From Deltaproteobacteria bacterium HGW-Deltaproteobacteria-12 (GTDB taxonomy: Bacteria > Desulfobacterota > Syntrophia > Syntrophales > Smithellaceae), in contig PHBK01000009.1 in assembly GCA_002840565.1 (NCBI GenBank), forward strand, positions 1 through 64,000: DNA of 64,000 nucleotides, read 5' to 3'. The translations under genes and the position numbers were made by a program. Each line of letters begins with the position of its first letter. Position 1 is the first letter of the stretch. Positions 1 to 9,197 of this stretch are shown piece by piece. Below the pieces are notes generated by a model that searched no databases, was not told the origin of the DNA, and saw only the letters and a list, made by a program, of their open reading frames with translations.

Positions 1-37
1 GAAATTAATCGAAAATGTAGTGGAGAAAATGGCCTGA
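1..37 (+). CDS. Possible C-terminal end of a gene entering from the left
   Basis: Reading from base 2 gives eleven codons ending in a TGA at 35-37. The residues (KLIENVVEKMA) would make a normal amphipathic helix end. Nothing identifies the protein. The alternative is that this is intergenic sequence by chance free of stops. Bases 38-212 that follow hold no gene I can support, only a few short inverted repeats. Confidence 0.25.
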   Translation, partial: KLIENVVEKMA

Positions 38-212
38 TTTAAACCATAACCTACTGATATTACATCTTCCAAACGCCTGAACTGCGGAAGATGGGTTAAG
101 ATTGCCACGTTCACTGTCGTGAACTCGCAATGACAAACGAGGATTGCAGCACAGTCTCATCTGCCCGACTTCGCGCCGGCGGAGGATATTCGTGAAATGA
201 CAATTTTTGATA

Positions 213-998
213 TTAAAACCTGCCGCTGATCAGACTTCCGCCATCCAGCGGAATAATATTGCCGGTCATAAAGGATGCCGCCCGGGATGCCAGAAATACG
301 GCCAGCCCCGCTATATCCTCCGGTTTACCGTAGCGATGCAGAGGGATAGAAGCCAGCTCCGCCTCATACCGGGCCTTATCCGAAGTGACATAAACCGTCA
401 TCGCCGACGGAAAGCGGCCGGGCGCGATGGCATTCACCGTAATATATTTAGGCGCCAGTTCCCGGGCCAGTGTTTTTGTCAGGTGATGAACAGCTGCCTT
501 GCTGGTGCCGTAGGAATACGCCGACATGCTGTCAGTTATATAGGCGGCAATGGAGCCGATATTAATTACGCGCGCCGGGTCATCCTGGCTTCCGGCGGCT
601 TCCAGCAGGGGGATACATTCCCGGGTCAGATTAAAAACAGACTGGAGGTTAACCGCAAACACACTGTCCCACCCGTTTGCCGGAAAAAGATCAAGCGGAG
701 CCCCCCAGGTTTTTCCCGCATTATTGATCAGGACATCCAGCTTTTGTTCCCGCCGCTTTAATTGTGCAGCAAATCCCTTTACCCCTTCTTCCCCGGACAG
801 GTCGGAGGGGATCGCAATGCATGTTCCCCCAGTCGAATTCAGCTCAGCCGCCGCTTTCTGACAGGCTTCCACCTTGCGGGAGGTAATATATACCCTGGCC
901 CCGTTTTCCACGAAACCTCTGGCCATCATCAGTCCGATGCCGCGTGATCCTCCGGTAATGACAACCGTTTTCCCCTGCACTGAAAATAAATCCTTCAT
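213..998 (-). CDS. SDR family NAD(P)-dependent oxidoreductase
   Basis: A 261-residue classical short-chain dehydrogenase/reductase. The Rossmann glycine motif TGGSRGIG is near residue 16, the NNAG motif near residue 91, and the catalytic Tyr/Lys pair is in the YGTSK segment near residue 162. A Ser-Tyr-Lys active site and the C-terminal LDGG stretch are typical of the family, which oxidises or reduces hydroxyl and keto groups in the cytoplasm. It is the last gene of a leftward operon, 56 bp after an ADP-forming acyl-CoA synthetase and behind an OYE-type reductase. A role in beta-oxidation or carboxylic acid metabolism is therefore likely, but the substrate cannot be read. The start ATG has a GAGG-type ribosome site a few bases upstream. 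Confidence 0.9.
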   Translation of the reverse strand: MKDLFSVQGKTVVITGGSRGIGLMMARGFVENGARVYITSRKVEACQKAAAELNSTGGTCIAIPSDLSGEEGVKGFAAQLKRREQKLDVLINNAGKTWGAPLDLFPANGWDSVFAVNLQSVFNLTRECIPLLEAAGSQDDPARVINIGSIAAYITDSMSAYSYGTSKAAVHHLTKTLARELAPKYITVNAIAPGRFPSAMTVYVTSDKARYEAELASIPLHRYGKPEDIAGLAVFLASRAASFMTGNIIPLDGGSLISGRF

Positions 999-1054
999 GT
1001 TGCCCTCCTCGGTTTTGTTTTTTGGGTGCTGCCTGCCCGATAAACCTCAATATG

Positions 1055-3235
1055 CTAAGACTTTTCTGCATCAATGTGCTTTCTTTGAAATTCATGGTAC
1101 GAAGCCAGTTTGGCCAGAGCGGATGCAGCCTGAGGAATCCCTTCATAAACAGGAATGCCGGCCTGCAGCAAAATTCTTACCAGCAGGGCGCGCTTCTCGG
1201 CATATTTAGAGTCAGACCGATATTGCCTCCAGACAACGACCAGCGGTTTTCCATTGGTGTAATGCCTTGCCGATTGAGCCAGATACGCGGCAACTTTCTC
1301 AATACCGGCGCCTCCATCCTGATCATACATCCAGTCCAGATGAAGGGAGATGATAAACATATCGACATAACCGGACGAAAGCAGAGATAACGTCTTACCC
1401 AAAACGTCCAGATTCATAAACAGGATGTGCGCATCTATGGGATTGCGGATCATGTTGCCAGCGGGAGGTATGAATTCCCGAAGTTTTTGGGTCACCTCCG
1501 GCTGCAATGAGCAGAGGTCCAACCCTGCCTGAGTACAAACATCCGCGGCGGCGACACCGATACCTCCACCGGATCCGATGACAGCCACCCGGCGACCTTG
1601 GAATTCCCGCAGATTGAGGAACGCCAGCGTCACTTCCGCCATCTCCTCCAAGGAGTTAACCTTGACCGCACCACTCTGCCGGAAGACAGCATCCCAAATC
1701 TTCTCCCCGCCGGCCATTGAACCCGTATGAGATGATACAGCCCTGGCGCCAGATTCGGTCAGGCCGCCTTTCAGAATAATGACCGGTTTTACCCGATTTA
1801 TTCCGGCGAGCAACTTCAGCAGCCGACGACCGTTTTTTACTCCTTCCAGGTACATGGCAATAATTCTGCTGTCTTCATCATTACCCAAATATTCCAGAAA
1901 ATCAGTGCTGTCCAGAGTCAGGGCATTGCCGTAACTGATGACTTTATTAAAATGAATGCCAAAACGGGCGGCGGCATGATTGGTAAAATCCTGGGCATTG
2001 CCTCCGCTTTGGCTGATCATGGAAACCGGGCCGCTCTGGCCGGGCGCTTCGGACCAGGTCAATATCCTTGAGGCGGGAACATACAATCCCATGCAATTAG
2101 GGCCGATAACATTGAGCTTTCCCTCCCGGGCGATTCTCTCAATTTCCCTTTGCAACCTTTCGCCTTCTTCTTCACCCGTTTCCTGGAAGCCGGAAGAGAA
2201 GATATGGATATTCCTGCAGCCGAACGCAACGCATTCCTGCAGCGCTGCCGGCACGAGAGGCGCCGGAACGGCAATAACCACCAGATCAACCGGTTCGGGC
2301 AATGCAGCAAGGCTGGGGTATGCTTTGATGCCATTGATTTCGGCGGCACGGGGATTAATCGGATATAATTTTCCGGGGAAGCCAAAAGCCTGAATGTTAG
2401 CGAATAAGCCGGGGAATCCCCTGCCCCCTGATCGATTGGCGCCGATAAAGGCGATGCTTCGGGCATGAGTCATTTTATCCAGTGCGGCATTGATGGCCCT
2501 GACTTCTTCCGGCATCCTGTCTTCGACTAAATTGCTCTGATCGGCTGCATCAGCCGGGTTGACAATTACCAGGGCATCCACGGCTGTCACCCGGCCATCA
2601 GGTGAAATCAATAAAGGATTAATATCAACTTCCCTGATCTCGGATCGCTCGATCCCTAATCGGGCCAGACCTGTCAGCACAGCGATCAATTGCTTTTGAT
2701 CGGCGGCGGCTTCGCCGCGAAAAGCGCCCAGCAATTTCCGGGACAAAATCTCCTCGATCATGCCCTGGGCATCGGTTTCGCTCAAGGGGGCTATCCGGAA
2801 AACCACATCTTTCAAGGCCTCAGTAAAAACACCACCCAGGCCGAACATCACGACAGGCCCGAACTGTTGATCCCGAAACAGACCGGCAACAAATTCCCGT
2901 TTCCCCGCAATCAACGGCTGCAATAAAAAACCCTCTAAATCATCACCGGCTGCTTCCCTGATTTCCCGGCACGCCGCCTGCACCTCTGCGCGAGACCGCA
3001 AATTCAACTTCACCAGTCCCCTTTCGGTCTTATGAGTCAATTTGGTGCCCAGACCCTTGAGAACAACGGGAAAGCCCATCATACCGGCCCGGGTAACCGC
3101 TTCCTTGCTGCTGAGAACAACAGTCTCTTCAACAACGGGCACTCCGTAATTTTTCAATATTTCTTTTGACTGTGCCTCCGTCAGGGATACTTTTACTCTC
3201 TGCTTACCTGTTTTAAATAAATCAGTTTCGGCCAT
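1055..3235 (-). CDS. ADP-forming acyl-CoA synthetase (acetate-CoA ligase, ADP-forming type)
   Basis: A 726-residue protein of the NDP-forming acyl-CoA synthetase superfamily, which makes ATP from an acyl-CoA, ADP and phosphate, or runs in reverse. The domain order is swapped relative to the archaeal two-subunit enzymes. An ATP-grasp (beta) domain comes first (about residues 15-230). The CoA-binding Rossmann domain (about 258-385) and two succinyl-CoA-ligase-like flavodoxin folds follow. The SSHTGS segment in the second half carries the histidine expected to be phosphorylated. In fermenting anaerobes this enzyme conserves energy from acyl-CoA. It lies between an OYE-type reductase and an SDR in one operon. 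Acyl specificity cannot be told. Confidence 0.88.
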   Translation of the reverse strand: MAETDLFKTGKQRVKVSLTEAQSKEILKNYGVPVVEETVVLSSKEAVTRAGMMGFPVVLKGLGTKLTHKTERGLVKLNLRSRAEVQAACREIREAAGDDLEGFLLQPLIAGKREFVAGLFRDQQFGPVVMFGLGGVFTEALKDVVFRIAPLSETDAQGMIEEILSRKLLGAFRGEAAADQKQLIAVLTGLARLGIERSEIREVDINPLLISPDGRVTAVDALVIVNPADAADQSNLVEDRMPEEVRAINAALDKMTHARSIAFIGANRSGGRGFPGLFANIQAFGFPGKLYPINPRAAEINGIKAYPSLAALPEPVDLVVIAVPAPLVPAALQECVAFGCRNIHIFSSGFQETGEEEGERLQREIERIAREGKLNVIGPNCMGLYVPASRILTWSEAPGQSGPVSMISQSGGNAQDFTNHAAARFGIHFNKVISYGNALTLDSTDFLEYLGNDEDSRIIAMYLEGVKNGRRLLKLLAGINRVKPVIILKGGLTESGARAVSSHTGSMAGGEKIWDAVFRQSGAVKVNSLEEMAEVTLAFLNLREFQGRRVAVIGSGGGIGVAAADVCTQAGLDLCSLQPEVTQKLREFIPPAGNMIRNPIDAHILFMNLDVLGKTLSLLSSGYVDMFIISLHLDWMYDQDGGAGIEKVAAYLAQSARHYTNGKPLVVVWRQYRSDSKYAEKRALLVRILLQAGIPVYEGIPQAASALAKLASYHEFQRKHIDAEKS

Positions 3236-3338
3236 GCGATTGCCTTATTTTCATATCCTTTCTCTTTTTGCCTGCAAGATGAATCGCTATCTGGTATTTC
3301 ATACCTTCATGCGATCAGAAAAGCCGGGGCGGAGATAA

Positions 3339-5270
3339 TCAAATCTTTAATCCGACAATCAGCCCTTCCTCAACGGCCTCCCGGATCATTCGGGGCCGAA
3401 CGCAGTCGCCAACGGTATAAACTTCCGGGGCCTTCCCCTGAAATCCCTCCACGGTCTTCGGATCAACCTGGAGACCCGCAGCGAGAACCACCGCGTCGGC
3501 TTCCATGAACTCAGGGGTTCCCTGGCGGTTTACCTTGACGCCTGCGGCGTTGACTTCCTCCACAATGGTGCGTTTTTCGAGACGGATGCCCAGCATCTTC
3601 AACATCCCCAGGAAAAACGGCCGGTAGCTGGATGATATTGTCGGCGCCAGGCGGTCCATCATTTCCAGGACGGTGACACTGGTGATTCCCTGCCCCTTCG
3701 TCACTAAAAACTCCGCTGTTTCGCAGCCGACAAGGCCGCCGCCAATGACGACAATACGGCCACGGACTTTCTTTTTCTGAGTCAAAACATCCTCCGCGGA
3801 CAGAACGTTGTCTCCGCGAATCCCCGGAATATCGGGAATGATAGGAGAGGCGCCCACAGCCAGGATCAAAACTTCAGGCTGTTCCTGTTCCACAGTCCGA
3901 ACATCCAGTGTGCTACCCAGGCGGAACTCTGCACCTGCCTTCCGGGCGCGGGCAGCCAGACTCCGGGAAAGGTTTGCGATATCCTCCTTGTGCGGCGGCA
4001 GGCAGCCGATCCGGAGCCACCCTCCCGGTTCGCTTTCCTTCTCGAAGATTGTGACCTTATGCCCCCGCTCCGCGGCGATTAGAGCCGCCTCCATGCCCGC
4101 CGGACCGGCGCCGGCGATAAAGACCTTTTTGGATTTCGCAGCCGGGGATACAACATATTTGATCTCTTTGCCGGCAAAGGGGTTGACGGTGCAGGCGGCT
4201 GATGCGCCGCATTGCGGATCCTTATAGACAACCATAATATCGGAGAGGCAGTTCCCGCAGGCCAGACAGGGCACGATCTCCTGGATGCGCCCCTCCTTCG
4301 CCTTATTCGGAAGGTATGGGTCGGCAATCAAAGCCCGGGCCATGCCGATGAAATCCGCCTGACCGTTGGCGAGAATGCGCTCGGCTGTTTCCGGGTCGTT
4401 GATCCGGTTCGCGGCGATGACGGGAATGTTCACGGCAACACGGATTTTTTCGGACAGCATCGCGAAAGCGCCCTTCGGCACAAAAGGCGCCACTGTGGGA
4501 ATCGTGGACTCATGCCACCCCGTGTAGGTATTAATGAAATTCACACCCGCATGTTCCAGAGCCCGGGCAACAATCTTCGCCTCATCGACCGTATAACCGC
4601 CCGGCATCTGCTCTTCCACGTTCAGGCGGATGCCCAGGGGGAAGTCCTCCCCCGCTTCCTTCCGAATGCTCGCCACAATCTCCAGGATGATCCGCATCCT
4701 GTTCTCCAGGCTGCCGCCGTACTCGTCGTCGCGCTGATTACTGAGAGGCGACAGAAAGCGATTCAGAATATACCCTGCACCAACAATGAATTCCAGGGCG
4801 TCGAAGCCTCCCTCGCGAGCCCGCCGCGCCGCCTTTCCGTAACCTTCAACAAGCCCGTGGATCTCTTCCACCGTAAGCGCACGCGGGGTTCCCCGCATTA
4901 ATTTATTGGGGAAGGGTGAAGGACCCACCAGTTCGGGTGGATTGTCACCAAATACCATGGAATAAGCGGTGATAAGCTGGCAGGCAGCCTTGGCCCCGTG
5001 GTTCTGGATCGCCCCCGTAAGAGAGCGAAGCCCCGGCAGGTACCGGTCGTCAAACACGCCCGGCGCCATATGCGACCCCGCATACAAGGGGCTGAAAGGG
5101 ATAATGATGAGACCGGCTCCGCCCTTTGCCCGCTCGGCAAAATAGTTGATGAAGCGCTCCCCGACGGTGCCGTCGGCCTCTGAATAGCCCATGGTCATGG
5201 GCAGCATGACGATGCGGTTCCGGATCTCTATGTTACCGATGCGTCCGGGGGTGAATAGGTGCTGAAACAT
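3339..5270 (-). CDS. 2,4-dienoyl-CoA reductase-like NADH:flavin oxidoreductase
   Basis: A 643-residue flavoprotein. The N-terminal half is an Old Yellow Enzyme TIM barrel binding FMN. The middle has a 4Fe-4S cysteine set (C-x2-C-x3-C, then a further Cys about a dozen residues on) near residues 335-355. The C-terminal half has two Rossmann folds for FAD and NAD(P)H, with glycine motifs in GAGPAGMEAA and GGGLVGCE. This is the architecture of bacterial dienoyl-CoA reductase and trimethylamine dehydrogenase. With the ADP-forming acyl-CoA synthetase and SDR that follow, reduction of an unsaturated acyl-CoA or related enone is the likely job. It is the first gene of the operon, with a purine-rich ribosome site just before the ATG. 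Confidence 0.9.
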   Translation of the reverse strand: MFQHLFTPGRIGNIEIRNRIVMLPMTMGYSEADGTVGERFINYFAERAKGGAGLIIIPFSPLYAGSHMAPGVFDDRYLPGLRSLTGAIQNHGAKAACQLITAYSMVFGDNPPELVGPSPFPNKLMRGTPRALTVEEIHGLVEGYGKAARRAREGGFDALEFIVGAGYILNRFLSPLSNQRDDEYGGSLENRMRIILEIVASIRKEAGEDFPLGIRLNVEEQMPGGYTVDEAKIVARALEHAGVNFINTYTGWHESTIPTVAPFVPKGAFAMLSEKIRVAVNIPVIAANRINDPETAERILANGQADFIGMARALIADPYLPNKAKEGRIQEIVPCLACGNCLSDIMVVYKDPQCGASAACTVNPFAGKEIKYVVSPAAKSKKVFIAGAGPAGMEAALIAAERGHKVTIFEKESEPGGWLRIGCLPPHKEDIANLSRSLAARARKAGAEFRLGSTLDVRTVEQEQPEVLILAVGASPIIPDIPGIRGDNVLSAEDVLTQKKKVRGRIVVIGGGLVGCETAEFLVTKGQGITSVTVLEMMDRLAPTISSSYRPFFLGMLKMLGIRLEKRTIVEEVNAAGVKVNRQGTPEFMEADAVVLAAGLQVDPKTVEGFQGKAPEVYTVGDCVRPRMIREAVEEGLIVGLKI

Positions 5271-5439
5271 TTCTTTCTCCTTTCCCTGTAATTTAATGCT
5301 TCGGAATTTATTAGGCTCAAGCGGCCTTTATTCTCAATGGGTCTGTTGCCAAACCGTTAGGATGTTAGTGTTATTTAAAATTTCTCTTCTTTGCAACTTA
5401 AAATCATCTTTTTTTCAATCAGTCGAACATATTTATAAC

Positions 5440-5575
5440 TCAACCGCCAGGCAGGATCCATTTTCCATCAGCGGAAAAGGCCGTCGACTGCACTCCGAAA
5501 TGGCCCAGCTGGACAAAGATTGCCTGGCTTGTCCAAAGCCCAGACTGAGATCATCAATAAAACCAGAGCATTCAT
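5440..5575 (-). pseudogene. Decayed 5' end of a fourth WD40-caspase gene
   Basis: Read on the minus strand, an ATG at 5575 opens a hydrophobic signal-peptide-like stretch (ALVLLMISVWALDKP). After a one-base frame change the sequence continues as IFVQLGH, then FSADGKWIL, and stops at 5440. This matches the mature N-terminus of the intact paralog at 9198-12434 (IFVQLGH, FSADGKWIL) almost residue for residue. The propeller, caspase and C-terminal parts are missing. It sits just downstream of the third intact copy, so the tandem array once had a fourth member. The surrounding gap 5271-5622 holds nothing else I recognise. Confidence 0.75.
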
Positions 5576-5622
5576 GACCGTCACGACATTCAGTGCCTAA
5601 ACTTATGCGTGTCCATGAAACA

Positions 5623-8600
5623 TCATTTCACCCTTCCAATCGGAAAATCATTGACACCTGTTTCAATCATCGGATTTTGTTGACGCTTGAAGATGTCCTC
5701 GGACAGCGTCATCACCCGCTCCTCTGTATGGAGAGCAAGCCCCTTCACGGTGATGAATCCGTCTTTTTTGAAATCCGCCGCACCCTGCAAACCTTCCAGG
5801 AGCACGTAGGTAAACAGACCGTGTCCTTTATATCCTTCCAGAGCCTGTTGAGTATCGGAAGAAGCGGAAAAGACCGAAGAACCCACCGCCCGCTGCAGGA
5901 GTTTGACCGCTGTAGCGTCGGTGAGACCTCTCGTCTGCTGCAGGAGAGCGATCTGAATCTCCTTGCCTCCCTTGCCGGCATTGCAGGTGTCGAGGATCAC
6001 GAGTTTCTTCTGCGCCGGAATGCTGCCGATCATACCGACCAGGTCTTTGTGACTCAGGGCGTCTTTGCCTATATGAAGGGACGAAAGGAGCCGGACATTA
6101 CTCGTCAGTAAAAAATACTGTTCTTCCCCGTTGACCACGTCAACCATGCCGTGGGAGGCATTGTAGAAAATAAACAGGTCGTTGGGTCCGACCTTCTGCC
6201 GCACACCCTCAAAGGCTTTCGTAATGGCGTCTTTCGTGGTCGCCTCCGGCGCGGTCAGTGTCAGGATGTCCACCTTCTCAAACAGCGGGGCGGCAACTTT
6301 CTTGAGCGTCCCGGCAAAAGCAACGGCATCGGGAACTGCATAGGTCAGGGAAATGGATTGGTTCCTGTATGTATTGATGCCGATCACCAGAGCATAGAGA
6401 TTGGGCTTGCGCATCATGGCCCGGGAGAAAACGCTGATCCGTGCAGGGTTCGACTCCATGGAGTTATCACCATTGAAAGCGATGATCCGAATTTCGTTTA
6501 GCCCTTTGATGAGCGGAATCGTAAACGTCAGACTTCTTTCAGAAGCGGCGGCCTTGCTCTTAACAATGACGCCCCGCGTATCATTGGCCACTTGCGCCCC
6601 GTTGAGATAAATATTCACACTGCCGATCCCGCCGCCGCTGTCTGTGATCTTGAGCGTTATGGCAACGCTGTCCCGATCCACGGAGCTGTTGGCAGCAGGT
6701 GACAGAATCTGAACCTTGGGCGCCGGTTTTTGAGCGGCAATATCCGTCATCAACTCGCCTTTGGGCAACTCCTTGCCGGAGAGCGCCAATTGCACCAGCT
6801 CCGGACGATAAAACTTTGCATAGAACTGATCGATGCCATAAACTTCGTTTCCAACCCGCACATTGAGATGCCTTGCTCCGCCCGGCGAGGCATTGAAATA
6901 GCCTTCCGGCGTAATTCCAATCCATTCGCCGTCAGCAAAACTGACAAGCTGAACTATCTCCCGGCCGGTTTCCAAAGACCAGATCCGGACAGTCCCGTCA
7001 TCGCCTGCCGACATGATTGATTTTCCATCCGGCAGAAAACCGACCGACCAGATGTTATCGTGATGACCGGAATATGTTTTCATCATGCGCCCTGTGTTCA
7101 CTTCCCACAAGATCAGTTCATCGCCGCCCGTCAATAGCATCCGTCCGTCTGCGGAAAATTTGGCGTCATAGACGGACTTTGTGTAGCGGCTGAAGTTAAG
7201 CAGTTCCCGGCCCGTGGAGACATCCCACAGCTTGATTGTATTTTCGTAATTCAAACCGATGCCCGAATAGCGCTGCGCTCCGGATACCAGACGCCTGCCG
7301 CCGGGTGTAAAATCAACGGCATAAACGAAAGAACCATGCCGCATGGTTCTGATCTCTGCACCTGTTTGTGCATTCGATACCTTCACTTCCATGGACGCCC
7401 CGGTGGCGAGATAGTTATTGTCCGATGACATCGCAACGGCTTTTGCGCCCCTTTGCAGCGGCACAGAGCGGGTTTCCCGCAGGGTCTGCAAATCGTAGAA
7501 ACTCACCTTCTTATCGCCTGCGGCTGCTGCGTATCGCCCGTCCGGGGAAAAAGCCAGGGCTCTGGCCATCAGCGAAATATCGTCCTGACTCCATACGTGA
7601 GCAGGCTTTGCCTTGTCCGTATGCCACAACGCCACCTGATAATCGCCGGCTGAAAGATAAAGATTTCCCCGGGAAGAAAAGGCCACCGAAGTATCGTTCC
7701 GATGGGGCTGGGCCACTCGCAGCTGGCCTCCCGTCTGCACATCCCAGAGCGACACGACGCCGTTTTCATATCCTGCGGCCAGATGCCGGCCGTCCGGCGA
7801 TAAAGCCGCAGAGGAGACCTTGTACTTGAAGCCATGCAAACTGTGCAGACAGACGCCGCCCTGAATCAGACCGGCATCCCCCCAAAGCATCTCCTGCCCC
7901 TGTGAGTTTTTCGTCTTTACGGCGGCCGGTGTCAGCAACACCGTTAGCTCCTGCCGGTCGCGCATCACGGACAGGTGTATGTCTTTTCCGGGATTTTCCG
8001 CAATCCGTTCGGCTAGCGCCTCCCAGGACTGGATTTTCTTTCCTTCTGCAGAAAGGATGGTGTCGCCTTCGGTAAGCGCCGCTTTTTGCGCCGCAGAGTT
8101 TTGCCTCACACCTCCCACCACCGCGTCCGCCCCCAAAACATCCCATAATTTTATCGACCCGTTTTTGTAACCGGCCAGAGCGCTTTTTCCGTCAGGAGAA
8201 AAGGCAACCGCAGTCACGCCGAAGCGGGCGCCGTAAACATAACGCCGGAAATGATAGATCGACCGGACTTCCCGGCCCGTTTCCGTCTCCCACAATTTGA
8301 GCATATATCCCTCATCGCCCGACAGCACATACCGGCCGTCTTGCGAAAAAGCGACGCTGTTGAACTTACCCGCTCTCCCCGGAAACGTGCGAATCTCCTT
8401 TCCCGATGGGATGTCCCACAAAATCATCTGGTTGTATTTACCCACGAGGGCGTAACGTCCGTCTTTGGAAAAGGCGATCGAAATATCGGCCGATGCCGCC
8501 GCATTGATCCCGAAGGTGCGGACAATTTTATCCGCTTGCGGGTCAACCACCGTAAAGCCGGACTTCCTGGCCACGAGGATATACTTTCCCCGTTCAATGA

Positions 8601-9105
8601 AAGTGACCGCCTGAATTTCTCCTTTGCCGTAAGCCGCCTCTAATTTTCTGGCAACGCCGGTTTGCATATTCCAGAGCGTGATGGTCCCCAGGGTGTTGCC
8701 AAAGATCAATTCGCCTTCGGGACTGAAGGCTATATGCTGAACGACCAGCACATCGCTGATCCGTCTGACTTCCCTTCCGCCCGGGACCTCCCAAAGCCTG
8801 ATGGTCATGTCATGGCTGGCCGAAACGATGTAACGTCCGTCGGGAGAAAAGGTAACGAAGGTGATATAGCTGGTATGGCCCTGAAGGGTTCTCATTTCCC
8901 GGCCTGTTTCGACGCTCCAGAGCTTCACATTATTGTCCATACCGCCCGACGCGGCGTATTTCCCATCCGGGGAAAAGGCGGTGGAATGAACGGTTGCCGA
9001 ATGCCCCAGCTGCACAAAAAATTGCGGTTGACCGGCGCTCAAAGCATCGGTTGCCAAAACGGATATCAGCAGCAAACAAGCCGCGTAAATATATTTTCTC
9101 TTCAT
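5623..9105 (-). CDS. Exported WD40-PDZ-WD40 protein with C-terminal caspase domain
   Basis: About 1160 residues. The N-terminus (MKRKYIYAACLLL) is a signal peptide. This ATG at 9105 is preferred over an in-frame TTG 24 bases upstream. Order: a WD40 propeller (to about residue 330), a PDZ-like domain (about 335-400), a second WD40 propeller, a conserved GEWIGITPEGYF linker shared by all three paralogs, an Ig-like beta domain, and a peptidase C14 caspase-like domain. The catalytic pair is intact: His985 in NASHG and Cys1041 in DTCNAG. Bacterial caspase homologs cleave after basic or acidic residues and are often controlled by fused sensor propellers. The predicted site is outside the cytoplasmic membrane. 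It is the last gene of the operon. The only paralog with a PDZ domain. Confidence 0.9.
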   Translation of the reverse strand: MKRKYIYAACLLLISVLATDALSAGQPQFFVQLGHSATVHSTAFSPDGKYAASGGMDNNVKLWSVETGREMRTLQGHTSYITFVTFSPDGRYIVSASHDMTIRLWEVPGGREVRRISDVLVVQHIAFSPEGELIFGNTLGTITLWNMQTGVARKLEAAYGKGEIQAVTFIERGKYILVARKSGFTVVDPQADKIVRTFGINAAASADISIAFSKDGRYALVGKYNQMILWDIPSGKEIRTFPGRAGKFNSVAFSQDGRYVLSGDEGYMLKLWETETGREVRSIYHFRRYVYGARFGVTAVAFSPDGKSALAGYKNGSIKLWDVLGADAVVGGVRQNSAAQKAALTEGDTILSAEGKKIQSWEALAERIAENPGKDIHLSVMRDRQELTVLLTPAAVKTKNSQGQEMLWGDAGLIQGGVCLHSLHGFKYKVSSAALSPDGRHLAAGYENGVVSLWDVQTGGQLRVAQPHRNDTSVAFSSRGNLYLSAGDYQVALWHTDKAKPAHVWSQDDISLMARALAFSPDGRYAAAAGDKKVSFYDLQTLRETRSVPLQRGAKAVAMSSDNNYLATGASMEVKVSNAQTGAEIRTMRHGSFVYAVDFTPGGRRLVSGAQRYSGIGLNYENTIKLWDVSTGRELLNFSRYTKSVYDAKFSADGRMLLTGGDELILWEVNTGRMMKTYSGHHDNIWSVGFLPDGKSIMSAGDDGTVRIWSLETGREIVQLVSFADGEWIGITPEGYFNASPGGARHLNVRVGNEVYGIDQFYAKFYRPELVQLALSGKELPKGELMTDIAAQKPAPKVQILSPAANSSVDRDSVAITLKITDSGGGIGSVNIYLNGAQVANDTRGVIVKSKAAASERSLTFTIPLIKGLNEIRIIAFNGDNSMESNPARISVFSRAMMRKPNLYALVIGINTYRNQSISLTYAVPDAVAFAGTLKKVAAPLFEKVDILTLTAPEATTKDAITKAFEGVRQKVGPNDLFIFYNASHGMVDVVNGEEQYFLLTSNVRLLSSLHIGKDALSHKDLVGMIGSIPAQKKLVILDTCNAGKGGKEIQIALLQQTRGLTDATAVKLLQRAVGSSVFSASSDTQQALEGYKGHGLFTYVLLEGLQGAADFKKDGFITVKGLALHTEERVMTLSEDIFKRQQNPMIETGVNDFPIGRVK

Positions 9106-9197
9106 GCTTCCTTTTATCCTCCTCGCCAAACCTTTGTTTTTTCCCGTCTTGTTTGTCTGTCTGATGCCTCGCTCGCCCGCGGGGTCTCTATTTTACA

